Numbered from the stretch's first letter, positions 38,372 through 47,446 are shown. The stretch is 64,000 nt of DNA from UBA7672 sp040398465 (GCA_040398465.1 JBBAUA010000001.1:124001-188000); one strand, 5' to 3'. The notes: generated by a model from the letters alone, not told the origin. Made by a program: numbers and translations.

Positions 38372-38949
38372 CCCCAGTGCCAGAACACGGCTGTAATGTG
38401 TGCGAGCGCAAGAACACCGAACGCAAACGCGATCGGGAAATGAACAGCGCGCCACTGTTTGACGACATCAAATGTCAGGGTGTCCCAGTACGTGCTGTCT
38501 TCCAGTTCTTCGGCCGACAGGCCCTGACGACGCATGGCCTCACGCGCTTCTTCGAGTCGTCGCCGCGCCCGTTGAAGCAAGAATTTGCCGGTCAGGCCGC
38601 TCGCGACATTGATCAGCATGGCCCAGATCGCCAGCCATCCCAGGATGGCGTTGAAGTGGATCCCGGCATGTACCAGTACGAGGAGCGATCCCGCCCAAGC
38701 CATGCGCTCATGCAAGCGCAACAGGTCCGCAGGCTTGCCCGCCTGGATCAACTTGCGCTTGCGAAGCGAATAGCCGAACGACCCCAAAATGAGCAGCACG
38801 CCGGGAATGCCAAGATAGCGGCCGATCCAGACGGCATTGAGCAGGTGAAGAAGCGCATCGAACAGAAGCGCCAGCGCAACGAGGGCCAGCAGCGATGCAA
38901 GAAACGGCAGAACTTCACGCGTCAGAATATGGGCGTGCTTGATCTTCAT
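38362..38949 (-). CDS. Bis-heme b-type membrane cytochrome
   Basis: 195 residues from the ATG at 38949, which overlaps the stop of the reductase gene by four bases. Five hydrophobic helices. The third begins HERMAWAGSLLVLVH and the fifth HFPIAFAFGVLALAH: both have exactly H-x13-H, the spacing used to hold two b hemes stacked across a membrane, as in ferric reductases and NADPH oxidases. No flavin-binding domain is present; that function is in the neighbouring gene. The stop overlaps the start of the octaheme gene, so all three are translationally coupled. Confidence 0.82.
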   Translation of the reverse strand: MKIKHAHILTREVLPFLASLLALVALALLFDALLHLLNAVWIGRYLGIPGVLLILGSFGYSLRKRKLIQAGKPADLLRLHERMAWAGSLLVLVHAGIHFNAILGWLAIWAMLINVASGLTGKFLLQRARRRLEEAREAMRRQGLSAEELEDSTYWDTLTFDVVKQWRAVHFPIAFAFGVLALAHITAVFWHWGWR

Positions 38950-40175
38950 GCGTCCAGCACCAGTGCGGACCCAGGTTCCGAAATACAGGGGAGACAATGG
39001 CCTGCCGCTACTTCGTAGGCGCCTGCCTGCGTGTTGCGGACCGTGCCGGACACGATCCGCGTCTCGCAGGTCCCACAACTTCCAGAGCGGCAGCCTGATT
39101 CTATGGCAATGCCTTTGCGCTCGGCGAAATCCAGCAGCGTGGCGTCCAGCCCGTCCCACGCCAGGGAGCGTTTCGAGCGCTCAAACCGGACATCAATAGG
39201 GTCGGCGAGCGCTGATCGACGTCCACGCTTCACCGGTTCCAACGACGCCGGGCCAAAGGCCTCGAAATGAATGTCCGCATCAGGAATGCCGGACGTCCGG
39301 AGTGCCGGAACAAGGCTGGCCATCATCGGGGGTGGTCCGCACACATAGTACCTGCACCGGATGCCAGAAGGTACCGCACGCCTTAGAAGTGCGATGTCGA
39401 TGTAGCCCGAATACTGGAAGTCGCGGCCTTCGACGTCCGCGCGCAGCGGATGCTCGTAGACGACCGTGACGTGGAAGTTCAGATTTTCTGCCGCTAGTTC
39501 TTCGAGCGTTGATCGAAAGGCATGATCGGAACTGTTTCGGATGCCGTAGTAGAGATGAACGGTTCGACCGGGCTGCTCGGCAACGGCCCAGAGGAGCATG
39601 CTCATCATGGGCGTGATGCCAACGCCGCCTGCGATCAGAATCGACGGGATGGCCGGATCGGGATCCAGACAGAACTGTCCCGAAGGCGCCTTCACTCTGA
39701 GGACGTGACCTTCACGAACAACATCGTGGAAGTAAGCCGAGGCTACGCCGGGTGGAGCATTGGGAGCGCTTGGCGGAGCAAGCGCTCGTTTGATCGTGAC
39801 GCGGTAGCCGTTCGCGGCAGGCTTGTCGGAAAGTGAGTAGCAGCGAGTCACAGCACCAGGTCCGCTGGAGGCATCTGCTACAGGCACGTCGAACGTCAGA
39901 AACTGACCGGGCAAGTATTTGGGAAGAGGCGCGCGATCGACTGGCTGCAGATAAAACGAATACTGGGAACCAGATGCATCTTCCGGGGCACGTCGCGTAA
40001 CACAAAAGTCTCGCCATCCTGACCAAGCAGGCGGCGGCAGTGTTCGGGCTTCCCCGATCGGCGCAGTGCTGGCAGCTCTTGCGCGCCGCCAGCGCCAGAA
40101 AGCTATCCCCAAGCCCACCGCCAGCTGAACGGCTATCGCAACGACGATGTACGCCAGAAGCTGCGGCGCGGTCAC
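38946..40175 (-). CDS. Membrane-anchored FAD/NAD(P) and 2Fe-2S oxidoreductase
   Basis: 409 residues. A single N-terminal helix (LLAYIVVAIAVQLAVGLGIAFWRW) followed by WRRAR implies a cytosolic catalytic part. The FAD-binding motif is TRCYSLSDKP, the pyridine nucleotide motif is GGVGITPMMSMLLW, and CGPPPMM is the conserved Cys-Gly motif. The C-terminal plant-type ferredoxin domain has CRSGSCGTCETRI plus a distal Cys (AGHCLPC). Similar soluble reductases feed oxygenases or the hybrid-cluster protein; the membrane anchor and partners here are unusual. It is the first gene of the electron-transfer operon. Confidence 0.88.
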   Translation of the reverse strand: MTAPQLLAYIVVAIAVQLAVGLGIAFWRWRRARAASTAPIGEARTLPPPAWSGWRDFCVTRRAPEDASGSQYSFYLQPVDRAPLPKYLPGQFLTFDVPVADASSGPGAVTRCYSLSDKPAANGYRVTIKRALAPPSAPNAPPGVASAYFHDVVREGHVLRVKAPSGQFCLDPDPAIPSILIAGGVGITPMMSMLLWAVAEQPGRTVHLYYGIRNSSDHAFRSTLEELAAENLNFHVTVVYEHPLRADVEGRDFQYSGYIDIALLRRAVPSGIRCRYYVCGPPPMMASLVPALRTSGIPDADIHFEAFGPASLEPVKRGRRSALADPIDVRFERSKRSLAWDGLDATLLDFAERKGIAIESGCRSGSCGTCETRIVSGTVRNTQAGAYEVAAGHCLPCISEPGSALVLDA

Positions 40176-40429
40176 AATTCACCCTGGCGGCGGAGGCCCA
40201 GCATCAGCCCCGCAGCGCCGGTCGTCCGAAATATTCGCATAGGCTGTGCGCCTGTTCGGATTTGCTGCGTGCGGCGAACAATGGCGCTACACGCGCTCTG
40301 TCATCACCGATCTAGTTCGAATTCCATTCTTGGAACGGACAAAGCCAAAGAGGTTTGACCGAGAGCAAACGGGAACCGGCCTTTTCGACCAAGGTTGCCC
40401 AGTCGGGTGAGCCGTCGATGGAGCCCTAA
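40176..40429. other. Intergenic region upstream of two divergent genes
   Basis: This interval separates the divergent reductase operon and the plus-strand lipoprotein gene. TTCCA-TTCT-TGGAA at 40322-40335 is a small inverted repeat. No clear sigma-70 hexamers with good spacing are seen. No coding potential of note. Confidence 0.3.
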
Positions 40430-40879
40430 ATGCGCAACGCGTTGATGGCCGCAGCTCTCGTGCTGTCCTCTCTTGTCGTCGGCTGCTCGCCGCCGAATGC
40501 AGCGGATGGCGCTACGTCCTCAGCTAATACCGCCTCTGCTCCTAACTTCAGTTCGGTCAACGCCGTGAGGGCGAGGATCGAGGGACTGGCATCGCCGACC
40601 GCCAGCGCCGTCATCGTTACATGGGCAAATTCCCAGTTTTCCGTTTCGATCGAGAACAGCGCGTTGAACACCTCAACTCATTCTGCGCGCAACTCTGAGG
40701 CAGTCACCATCGCCAACGCGATTGCTGCCGTCGCACTGAATGATCCAGAGCTTGCGGGGCTGCTCGGGATCCACGTTGAATACGTTGCCCGGGAGGCTGG
40801 CGTGAATAAGCCGCGGGTCGTTGATAGCATCGACTTCCGGAGAGATTCCTCGGGAGGCATGGCGCTTCATACGACGTAG
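40430..40879 (+). CDS. Lipoprotein of unknown function
   Basis: 149 residues. MRNALMAAALVLSSLVVGCS has a standard lipobox (LVVGC). The mature part is rich in Ala, Ser, Asn and Val with no Cys and no recognisable domain; a possible helical region is around NAIAAVALNDPELAGLLG. It is divergent from the octaheme operon, so a shared promoter region is possible. Confidence 0.6.
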   Translation: MRNALMAAALVLSSLVVGCSPPNAADGATSSANTASAPNFSSVNAVRARIEGLASPTASAVIVTWANSQFSVSIENSALNTSTHSARNSEAVTIANAIAAVALNDPELAGLLGIHVEYVAREAGVNKPRVVDSIDFRRDSSGGMALHTT

Positions 40880-40999
40880 TCGCAGACGGACGCCCGAAAC
40901 GTGATCATCGCGCGACACCGCTTGGCCAAGCTGGTCGCTGGCAGCTCGAACGCCAGATACGGGCCCCATCCGAGACTCTCAGGATTCCAGCTCCGTCCA

Positions 41000-41674
41000 T
41001 TACCGAAGCGGCGGGTCAACCCGCTCCACCGACCCGAAGACCTCCTCGAACGCCGCCTTCAGCGCGACATCCACCTCGTGCATTGCGATCAGCTGGCCGA
41101 GGTCGGCCAGCGACGTCACGCCGAGGCCGGGGTCACTCACACCGCAGGGTGTGATGCCGCCGAAGTGGGAGAGGTCGGGCTCCACGTTGAGGCTGATGCC
41201 GTGATAACTGACCCAGCGCTTCAGGCGGACGCCGATGGCCGCGATCTTGTCTTCGCGCAGCTGGCCGCCGCGGCGGGTACGGTCGACCCAGACGCCGACG
41301 CGGCCTTTGCGGCGCTCGCCCTTCACGTTGAAGGCTCCCAGGGTCTGGATGATCCAGTCTTCGAGCGAGCAGACAAACTGCTTCACGTCGCGCCCGCGTT
41401 TGGTGAGGTCTAGCATCACATAGGCCACGCGCTGGCCGGGGCCGTGATAGGTGAACTGGCCGCCGCGCTGGCTCTCGAAGACGGGGAAACGGCTTGCGTC
41501 CTTGAGGTCCCCGTCGTTCGCGCTGGCGCCGCGCGTGTAGAGGGGCGGGTGCTCCAGCAGCCAGATCAGCTCATCCGCTTCGCCGGCCGCAATGGCCGCC
41601 GCACGCGATTCCATCGCGGCGACTGCGTCGGGGTAAGCCACAAACCCCTCTGAAATGGCCCATCCTGTCGTCAT
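41000..41674 (-). CDS. lipB: Octanoyltransferase (lipoate biosynthesis)
   Basis: 224 residues from the ATG beginning MTTGWAISEGFVAY; an upstream in-frame ATG is less likely. LIWLLEHPPLYTRGASAN, QRGGQFTYHGPGQRVAYVMLDL and IAAIGVRLKRWVSYHGISLNV are the conserved LipB blocks, and GGITPCGVSD holds the catalytic Cys. It transfers octanoyl groups from acyl carrier protein to lipoate-dependent apoproteins. lipA is not in the window. It is divergent from the FliN-type gene. Confidence 0.95.
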   Translation of the reverse strand: MTTGWAISEGFVAYPDAVAAMESRAAAIAAGEADELIWLLEHPPLYTRGASANDGDLKDASRFPVFESQRGGQFTYHGPGQRVAYVMLDLTKRGRDVKQFVCSLEDWIIQTLGAFNVKGERRKGRVGVWVDRTRRGGQLREDKIAAIGVRLKRWVSYHGISLNVEPDLSHFGGITPCGVSDPGLGVTSLADLGQLIAMHEVDVALKAAFEEVFGSVERVDPPLR

Positions 41675-41729
41675 TAACCTGTCTGCAACCCGAAAGGAGA
41701 AGTTTGGCGCTGTATATCGGAGCATCGCG

Positions 41730-41984
41730 TTGAAGTCTCAACTGGACCAGGTCGGGGTCGAGATCACTGTCCTTCTGGGGCGGGCGCTGATGCCGATGCA
41801 GCAAGTGCTGCGGATGGGCCGGGGCGCCGTCATCCAGCTCGACACGAAGGAAGACGACAGGGTGTGGATCCTGGCCAACAACCACCCCATCGCCCGTGGC
41901 GACCTGGTGATCGAGAACGACAAGATTTCCGTGCACATCACCGGCCCCGCCGAGGTCGCGGACTATCGCGCAACCGAGCAATAG
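41730..41984 (+). CDS. fliN: FliN/SpoA-type flagellar motor switch protein
   Basis: 84 residues from the TTG at 41730, chosen because GGAG (41719-41722) lies seven bases before it and it removes any overlap with divergent lipB. An ATG at 41655 in the same frame would give 109 residues without a visible ribosome-binding site. The SpoA domain is recognised by VGVEITVLLGRALMPMQQVLRMGRGAVIQLD and ANNHPIARGDLVIENDKISVHI. FliN helps form the cytoplasmic C-ring that sets rotation direction. No other flagellar gene lies nearby. Confidence 0.78.
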   Translation: MKSQLDQVGVEITVLLGRALMPMQQVLRMGRGAVIQLDTKEDDRVWILANNHPIARGDLVIENDKISVHITGPAEVADYRATEQ

Positions 41985-42035
41985 GCCCTGTTTTCGCTGC
42001 CAATTAGGCGCGGACGCCCGCCACGACAATTGTGC

Positions 42036-42064
42036 TTCACAAGCCGCCAAACCCGTCATATACG
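42036..42064 (+). promoter_or_regulatory. Candidate promoter of the tRNA-Leu gene
   Basis: TTCACA at 42036-42041 and TATACG at 42059-42064 are separated by 17 bases and end 17 bases before the mature tRNA. The spacing is right for a housekeeping sigma promoter and both hexamers are recognisable but imperfect. Confidence 0.4.
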
Positions 42065-42081
42065 GCGCCCTTGCCCGGCGT

Positions 42082-42166
42082 GCGGTCGTGGCGGAATTGG
42101 TAGACGCACTACCTTGAGGTGGTAGCGCCGCAAGGCGTGGAAGTTCGAGTCTTCTCGACCGCACCA
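42082..42166 (+). tRNA. tRNA-Leu (GAG anticodon)
   Basis: 85 bases with CCA encoded. The acceptor stem GCGGTCG pairs with CGACCGC before A-CCA. The anticodon stem CTACC/GGTAG encloses loop TTGAGGT, giving anticodon GAG, which reads CUC and CUU. The T arm contains GTTCGAGTC, and the variable arm is long (CGCCGCAAGGCGTG), as in class II tRNAs for Leu. It lies between fliN and mgtE and is independent of other RNA genes. Confidence 0.95.
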
Positions 42167-42210
42167 GCAACTTCACGAGAGAGAACGCCGTTCGGAGCAG
42201 GGAGGTCGCT

Positions 42211-43629
42211 ATGAATGACACCCGCGACCCCGATGCGCCCGAATCTCCCGTGGAATCCCATGAAGTCGAAGCGGTCGACGCCGCCGGCGTGATCGCGCCA
42301 GCCTTCATCGCGCAGATGGTGGGCGCCGTGGGCGATGGCGACAAGCCGTTCCTGTGGCGGACCGCCAAGGAGCTGCACCCCGCCGACCTTGCCGACTTGC
42401 TCGAACAGCTGCCGCCGGAAGCGTTCCGCAAGGCGATCCACCTGCTGGGCAAGCACCTGCCGGCCGAAGCCGTGGCCGAGCTCTCGGACAGTGCGCGTCT
42501 CGAAGCGCTGCACGAGCTGACCGACGCAGCCGTCACGGCGATGATCGGCCATCTCGATTCAGACGATGCCTCCTTCCTGCTGAACGACCTCGAGGACGAT
42601 CGGCGCGAGCGCATCCTCAACCGGGTGTCGGCGACCGATCGCGCCGCGATCGAAAGCGCGCTGGCGTTTGACGAGGAGTCCGCCGGCCGCCTGATGCAGC
42701 GCGCCTTCGTGGCGGCGCCTGTCTTCTGGACGGTGGGGCAGGCGATCGACCACATGCGCAGCGTGCCGGAAGACGACCTGCCGGAGACGTTCTTCGAGAT
42801 CTACATCGTCGATCCGGCCTTCCGACTGCAGGGCAGCGTGCCCGTCTCGCGCCTGCTGCGGCACGGACGTGACAGGCCGCTGAGCGAGATCATGCGGGAG
42901 ATCCCGGTCCATGTCCGGCCGGAGATGGACCAGGAAGAAGTCGCCTACATATTCAAGCAGTACAACCTTGCGTCCGCGGCCGTGGTCGACGGCGCCGGGC
43001 GGCTGACCGGCATGATCACCATCGATGACGTTGTCGACGTCATCCGCGAGGAAGCGGAAGAAGACATTCTCGCCCTGTCCGGCGTGAGCGAGGCGGGCGT
43101 CAACCAGTCGGTGTTCTCCGCCGTGCGCGCGCGGATGCCCTGGTTGCTGTTGAACCTCGTGACGGCGTTCCTTGGCTCGCTCCTGGTGTCGTTCTTTGCG
43201 CCCGTTCTTGAGGAGGTCGTGGCGCTGGCTTTCCTGATGCCGGTGGTCGCGGGGCTAGGTGGAAACGCCGGGTCGCAGTCGCTGGCGGTCGCCGTGCGCG
43301 CTATCGCCGAACGCGACCTCGAGGGCCAACTGGGCCGTCGCGCCATTCGCCGCGAGGCGCTGACCGCCCTGTTGAACGGCGCGATGATCGCGAGTGTCGC
43401 AGCCCTCGTCGTCCTCGCCTGGTTCCAGGATCCGAGGCTTAGCCTTCTGGTTCTCGTGGCGATGAGTGCGACGTTCATGTGGGCAGGTCTGGTGGGCATC
43501 CTGGCGCCGTTAACCCTGAAGAGGCTGGGCCAGGACCCGGCCGTGGCGTCGTCGGTCTTTGTGCTGACGACCATTGATCTGATGGGCTTTTTCGTTTTCC
43601 TCGGGCTGGCCAGCATCACGCTGCTCTGA
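42211..43629 (+). CDS. mgtE: MgtE-type magnesium transporter
   Basis: 472 residues. An N-terminal MgtE_N domain (LADLLEQLPPEAFRKAIHLL) is followed by paired CBS domains with MITIDDVVDVIREEAEEDI and the connecting helix, then five membrane helices containing FLMPVVAGLGGNAGSQSLAVAVRA with the GGNAGSQ selectivity region. Magnesium uptake is gated by Mg2+ bound to the cytosolic domains. The ATG follows GGGAGG. Confidence 0.95.
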   Translation: MNDTRDPDAPESPVESHEVEAVDAAGVIAPAFIAQMVGAVGDGDKPFLWRTAKELHPADLADLLEQLPPEAFRKAIHLLGKHLPAEAVAELSDSARLEALHELTDAAVTAMIGHLDSDDASFLLNDLEDDRRERILNRVSATDRAAIESALAFDEESAGRLMQRAFVAAPVFWTVGQAIDHMRSVPEDDLPETFFEIYIVDPAFRLQGSVPVSRLLRHGRDRPLSEIMREIPVHVRPEMDQEEVAYIFKQYNLASAAVVDGAGRLTGMITIDDVVDVIREEAEEDILALSGVSEAGVNQSVFSAVRARMPWLLLNLVTAFLGSLLVSFFAPVLEEVVALAFLMPVVAGLGGNAGSQSLAVAVRAIAERDLEGQLGRRAIRREALTALLNGAMIASVAALVVLAWFQDPRLSLLVLVAMSATFMWAGLVGILAPLTLKRLGQDPAVASSVFVLTTIDLMGFFVFLGLASITLL

Positions 43630-43711
43630 CGGATACGCCGCTTTTCACCCAACTGGCGTCCGCATTGCACCGGACAGGCGAATTACTTGGCGATTGTGCC
43701 GGGCCGGGACG

Positions 43712-45058
43712 ATGACCGAACGCATGCGCATCTCATCCGCTGGCCTCGAACTGATCAAGACGTTCGAGGGATTGCGTGAAACGGCTGTCCGCCTGCCGGA
43801 CGGCCGGTGGACGATAGGTTATGGCCACGCGCGCACTGCACGCGAGGGCCTGACGATCGCGGCCAAGGATGCGCAGGACCTGCTTGTCCACGATCTGCGC
43901 CCGATCGAGTCAGCCGTGTCCGTGCTGATCTATGCGCCGCTGCTGCAGGGCCAGTTCGATGCGCTGGTGTCGCTGGCGTTCAACATATCGCTTGGTCAGT
44001 TCCGCGACAGCGAGATCGTGCGCAATCTCAACGCTGGCGATTATCTCGCAGCCGCCAACGGTTTCGATCTCTGGCGCAAGGCGCGCATCAATGGCCGCGT
44101 GATGGTTGTCGACGCGCTCGTCCGCCGTCGCGCTGCTGAAAAGTCGATGTTCCTCCAACATCCGAGCGGACCATCGCCTGCACCGACCCCGATGGTGACG
44201 CCTGAGCTGGACTTCAACGGCGACGTTCCTCCTCGTCGCGAGCCCCCGCGCCAGCCCATGTCAGACGACATCGAGCAGAACGACAAAGCGCGATCCGGCC
44301 CCGCGCCGGCCAACGACATTGCCGAAGCTGTTCGCCGCCTGGCTGAACGTACACAGGAGGCTGTGACGCCTGTGCGAGAGCTTGCCTTGCCCCCCGGCGC
44401 CAGCATTGTGCCGCCGGAGCCACCTCCGATCTTTCAGGAGTTCGTCGTTGAACCGGTCGAGCCGCCAGCAGCGCCTCCGGCTCCGGTCCCAACGCAGCCT
44501 ATGTCCGCAGAAGAACTGGCCCGTTCAAGCCGCGCGGTTGCCGAGCGTGTCTCGCGCATACTGAATGGCGTTCAGAAGAAGATCGACACGGTGGAATCCG
44601 ACCAGCAACCGGCCCCCGCGGCCCCGCCGGAGCCGTCTCCGCGGGCGGCTCAGCGCGAGGTCCGCGAAGGACTTCCCGATTTCGACCAGCCCGGCGAGCG
44701 CATGCAGCGCGAAGCGGAGGCCCGCGCGCGCAAGCTGATCGACGATACAGAAGTCGTCGAACTCGACCGCGATCCGGCCGAGGCTTTCGCCGAAGCCGAA
44801 CGCAGGGCAAAGCTTGTAAACGGTCACGCAAAACGTGTCGGGCCAGTTTCGGGACGTGTCCTGGTGATGGCGCCCTGGATCATCGTGCTGGCTCTGTCGG
44901 TGCTGGGCTTCCTGATCGGCGCTGTGGACGCGTTCAAGGGTGAAGGCCTGCCCACGGGTGTACCGCGCCTGGCGGGAACAATCCTCGCCGTATTCGGGGT
45001 CATGATGGTGATGAGCCTCTATTTCATCTTCTGGAAGCGCCCGTCGGACGAAGTCTGA
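43712..45058 (+). CDS. GH24 (phage-type) lysozyme with C-terminal transmembrane region
   Basis: 448 residues from the ATG at 43712. The N-terminal domain has the catalytic Glu19 in LIKTFEGL and the WTIGYGHART block of T4/lambda R21-like lysozymes. A long Pro- and Glu-rich linker (about 155-380) with AVRRLAERTQE and AVAERVSRILNGVQKKIDT helical stretches follows. Two closely spaced membrane helices at about 390-440 end the protein. There is no N-terminal signal peptide, so how the lysozyme domain would reach the periplasm is unclear. No phage genes surround it, so it is likely a domesticated enzyme. Confidence 0.85.
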   Translation: MTERMRISSAGLELIKTFEGLRETAVRLPDGRWTIGYGHARTAREGLTIAAKDAQDLLVHDLRPIESAVSVLIYAPLLQGQFDALVSLAFNISLGQFRDSEIVRNLNAGDYLAAANGFDLWRKARINGRVMVVDALVRRRAAEKSMFLQHPSGPSPAPTPMVTPELDFNGDVPPRREPPRQPMSDDIEQNDKARSGPAPANDIAEAVRRLAERTQEAVTPVRELALPPGASIVPPEPPPIFQEFVVEPVEPPAAPPAPVPTQPMSAEELARSSRAVAERVSRILNGVQKKIDTVESDQQPAPAAPPEPSPRAAQREVREGLPDFDQPGERMQREAEARARKLIDDTEVVELDRDPAEAFAEAERRAKLVNGHAKRVGPVSGRVLVMAPWIIVLALSVLGFLIGAVDAFKGEGLPTGVPRLAGTILAVFGVMMVMSLYFIFWKRPSDEV

Positions 45059-45109
45059 GCCGGTAAACACCGAACTGGCGTTCCGTGGGAACGGCGCTAG
45101 ATTGCGCCG

Positions 45110-46282
45110 ATGATCCCCAACGCACCCCGATCCCTCGACTTTGACCTTGGCGAAACCGCGGACATGATCCGCGATACCGTGGCCGGTTTCGCGCAGGCCG
45201 AAATAGCCCCGCGCGCAGCAGAGATTGACCGCACCGACGAATTCCCGCGCGACCTGTGGCCGCGAATGGGCGAACTCGGCCTGCTGGGAATCACCGTCGA
45301 GGAGGAGTGGGGCGGCTCAGGCCTTGGCTATCTCGAGCACGCGGTCGCCATGGAAGAGATCAGCCGCGCATCCGCGTCGGTGGGGCTTTCCTACGGCGCG
45401 CACTCCAATCTCTGCGTCAACCAGATGCGGCGTTGGGGCTCGGACGAACAGAAGCGGCGGTATCTCACAAAGCTGATGACGGGCGAGCATCTGGGATCGC
45501 TTGCGATGTCGGAGCCGGGCGCCGGATCGGACGTCGTCTCGATGAAGCTGACGGCCGTGAAGAAGGGTGACCGCTACATCCTGAACGGCTCGAAGATGTG
45601 GATCACCAATGGTCCTTCGGCCGATACGCTGATCGTCTATGCGAAGACGGCGCCTGAGAAGAACTCGCGCGGCATCTCCGCCTTCATCATCGAGAAGGGC
45701 TTCAAGGGTTTCTCGGTGGCGCAGAAGCTCGACAAGCTGGGCATGCGCGGATCGGAAACCGGCGAGCTGGTGTTCGAGGATTGCGAGGTCCCCGAAGAGA
45801 ATGTGATGGGGCCGCTGAACAGCGGCGTTGAAATCCTGATGTCTGGCCTCGACTATGAGCGCACTGTTCTGGCGGCGGGCTCAACCGGCATCATGCAGGC
45901 GTGCATGGATGTGGTGCTGCCCTACATTCACGACCGCAAGCAGTTCGGCAAATCCATTGGCGAGTTCCAGCTCATCCAGGGCAAGGTCGCCGACATGTAT
46001 GTAAAGATGAATGCAGCCAAGGCCTATGTCTACGCTGTGGCCAAGGCCTGCGATCGCGGCCAGACGGCGCGCAAGGATGCGGCCGGCGCGATCCTCTACG
46101 CCGCTGAGACGGCGACGCAGCTTGCGCTGGACGCGATCCAGATCCTCGGCGGCAATGGCTACATCAACGACTACCCGACGGGCCGCCTGTTACGCGACGC
46201 AAAGCTCTACGAGATCGGGGCAGGGACGTCCGAGATCAGGCGCTGGCTGATCGGGCGGGAGCTGTTTGCGGAGTCGGCTTGA
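45110..46282 (+). CDS. ivd: Isovaleryl-CoA dehydrogenase
   Basis: 390 residues. The acyl-CoA dehydrogenase fold is clear, and LSYGAHSNLCVNQMRRWG, GLDYERTVLAAGSTGIMQACMDVVLPYIHDRKQFG and ILGGNGYINDYPTGRLLRDAKLYEIGAGTSEIRR are typical of the isovaleryl-CoA subgroup in which the catalytic Glu sits on the G helix (here GLDYERTVLA). It oxidises isovaleryl-CoA to 3-methylcrotonyl-CoA in leucine breakdown. The usual methylcrotonyl-CoA carboxylase genes are not adjacent. Confidence 0.93.
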   Translation: MIPNAPRSLDFDLGETADMIRDTVAGFAQAEIAPRAAEIDRTDEFPRDLWPRMGELGLLGITVEEEWGGSGLGYLEHAVAMEEISRASASVGLSYGAHSNLCVNQMRRWGSDEQKRRYLTKLMTGEHLGSLAMSEPGAGSDVVSMKLTAVKKGDRYILNGSKMWITNGPSADTLIVYAKTAPEKNSRGISAFIIEKGFKGFSVAQKLDKLGMRGSETGELVFEDCEVPEENVMGPLNSGVEILMSGLDYERTVLAAGSTGIMQACMDVVLPYIHDRKQFGKSIGEFQLIQGKVADMYVKMNAAKAYVYAVAKACDRGQTARKDAAGAILYAAETATQLALDAIQILGGNGYINDYPTGRLLRDAKLYEIGAGTSEIRRWLIGRELFAESA

Positions 46283-46363
46283 GCTGCCGTTGCCTGATGT
46301 CCCTCGGCTACTACTCGTCGTCCTTCCCGCTGCCGCAGGAATGAGAATTTGTTGGAGTGGCCA

Positions 46364-47299
46364 GTGAAGCTTGTTCTCGTCGCCGCCTTGTCCCTACTGC
46401 TCGCCGCCCCGGTATTTGCGCAGACCCCAACCCCTGCCGCTGACCCCGGCCCGCCGCTCAGCGGCTATCCGCGCAAGGCCCTCGGCCTTCCCACACCAGC
46501 GGAACTCACAACCGCCACCTATGTCCGCGATGTCATCTACGGTCACCGTGACGGGATGGCGCTCACCTACGACGTGTTCAAGCCGAAGAAGGCGAACGGC
46601 GCGCTGGTGGTGAACATGGTGTCGGCCGGATGGCGTTCGGCCTGGGGGCCGCCGGAAGAGCGGCAGGCGCGCTATCAGTGGCTGATCGACAAGGGTTTCA
46701 CTGTTGTGGCGCTCCACCATTCATCGGCTCCGCGATTTCAGGTGCCGGACGCGGTCAAGGATATCCGGCTGGGCCTGCGCCACATCAAGCTGCACGCGGC
46801 CGACTACGGCGCTGATCCCGCGCGGATCGGCGTGTGGGGCGCGAGTGCCGGCGGGCACCTGTCGCTGGTGGCGGGCGTGATGGCGGATGACGGAGATCCG
46901 GCGGCGGTCGACCCGCTGGCGCGTGTCGGCAATCGCGTGGCCGCCGTGGTCGCGTACTTTCCCCCGACCGATCTGGATGTGCTGCTGGGCAACCGCCCCA
47001 AGCAGGGGGCCATCGATTTCGAGGACAGCCTTCGCGCGCCGAACTCGCCGATCCACTTCGCCGATGCGCGCGACCCGCCAACGATGATCATCTCGGGCGG
47101 AGCGGACAAGGGCGTTCCGATCGCGCAGTCGGAGATGATGAAGGCGGTGCTCGACAAGGCAGGCGTCACGAACGCGCTCAAGGTCTTCCCGGACGCGGAC
47201 CACGATTTCTACGTGAAGGGTGATCCTGCAAAGACGGACGCCCATGCCATCGAGGCGATGAACATGATGGTTGCCTGGTTCGAGCAGCACCTCAAATAG
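46364..47299 (+). CDS. Exported alpha/beta hydrolase (esterase/lipase-like)
   Basis: 311 residues from the GTG at 46364, which has GGAG six bases upstream; the TTG at 46349 would add five residues. The signal peptide runs to about residue 19 (AAPVFA/QTP). The nucleophile elbow is GVWGASAGGHLSL. The catalytic Asp is near IISGGADKGVP and the His near FPDADHDFYV. The oxyanion-side MVSAGWRSAWGP is atypical of the HGGG motif of hormone-sensitive-lipase relatives. The substrate is unknown. Confidence 0.83.
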   Translation: MKLVLVAALSLLLAAPVFAQTPTPAADPGPPLSGYPRKALGLPTPAELTTATYVRDVIYGHRDGMALTYDVFKPKKANGALVVNMVSAGWRSAWGPPEERQARYQWLIDKGFTVVALHHSSAPRFQVPDAVKDIRLGLRHIKLHAADYGADPARIGVWGASAGGHLSLVAGVMADDGDPAAVDPLARVGNRVAAVVAYFPPTDLDVLLGNRPKQGAIDFEDSLRAPNSPIHFADARDPPTMIISGGADKGVPIAQSEMMKAVLDKAGVTNALKVFPDADHDFYVKGDPAKTDAHAIEAMNMMVAWFEQHLK

Positions 47300-47446
47300 C
47301 GGCCTGAGACTGTCCGGGTCGCCGGTGGGGTCATCACGCCGCCGTCTGCTCCCGAAAAGATTCGCGTCTCCGTGTCGAAATCGTGGATCGTCAGGGCTCA
47401 TTGGTCTGGACGCCGCTTGTCGCGCCCGGAAATGGAGCCAGCACCG

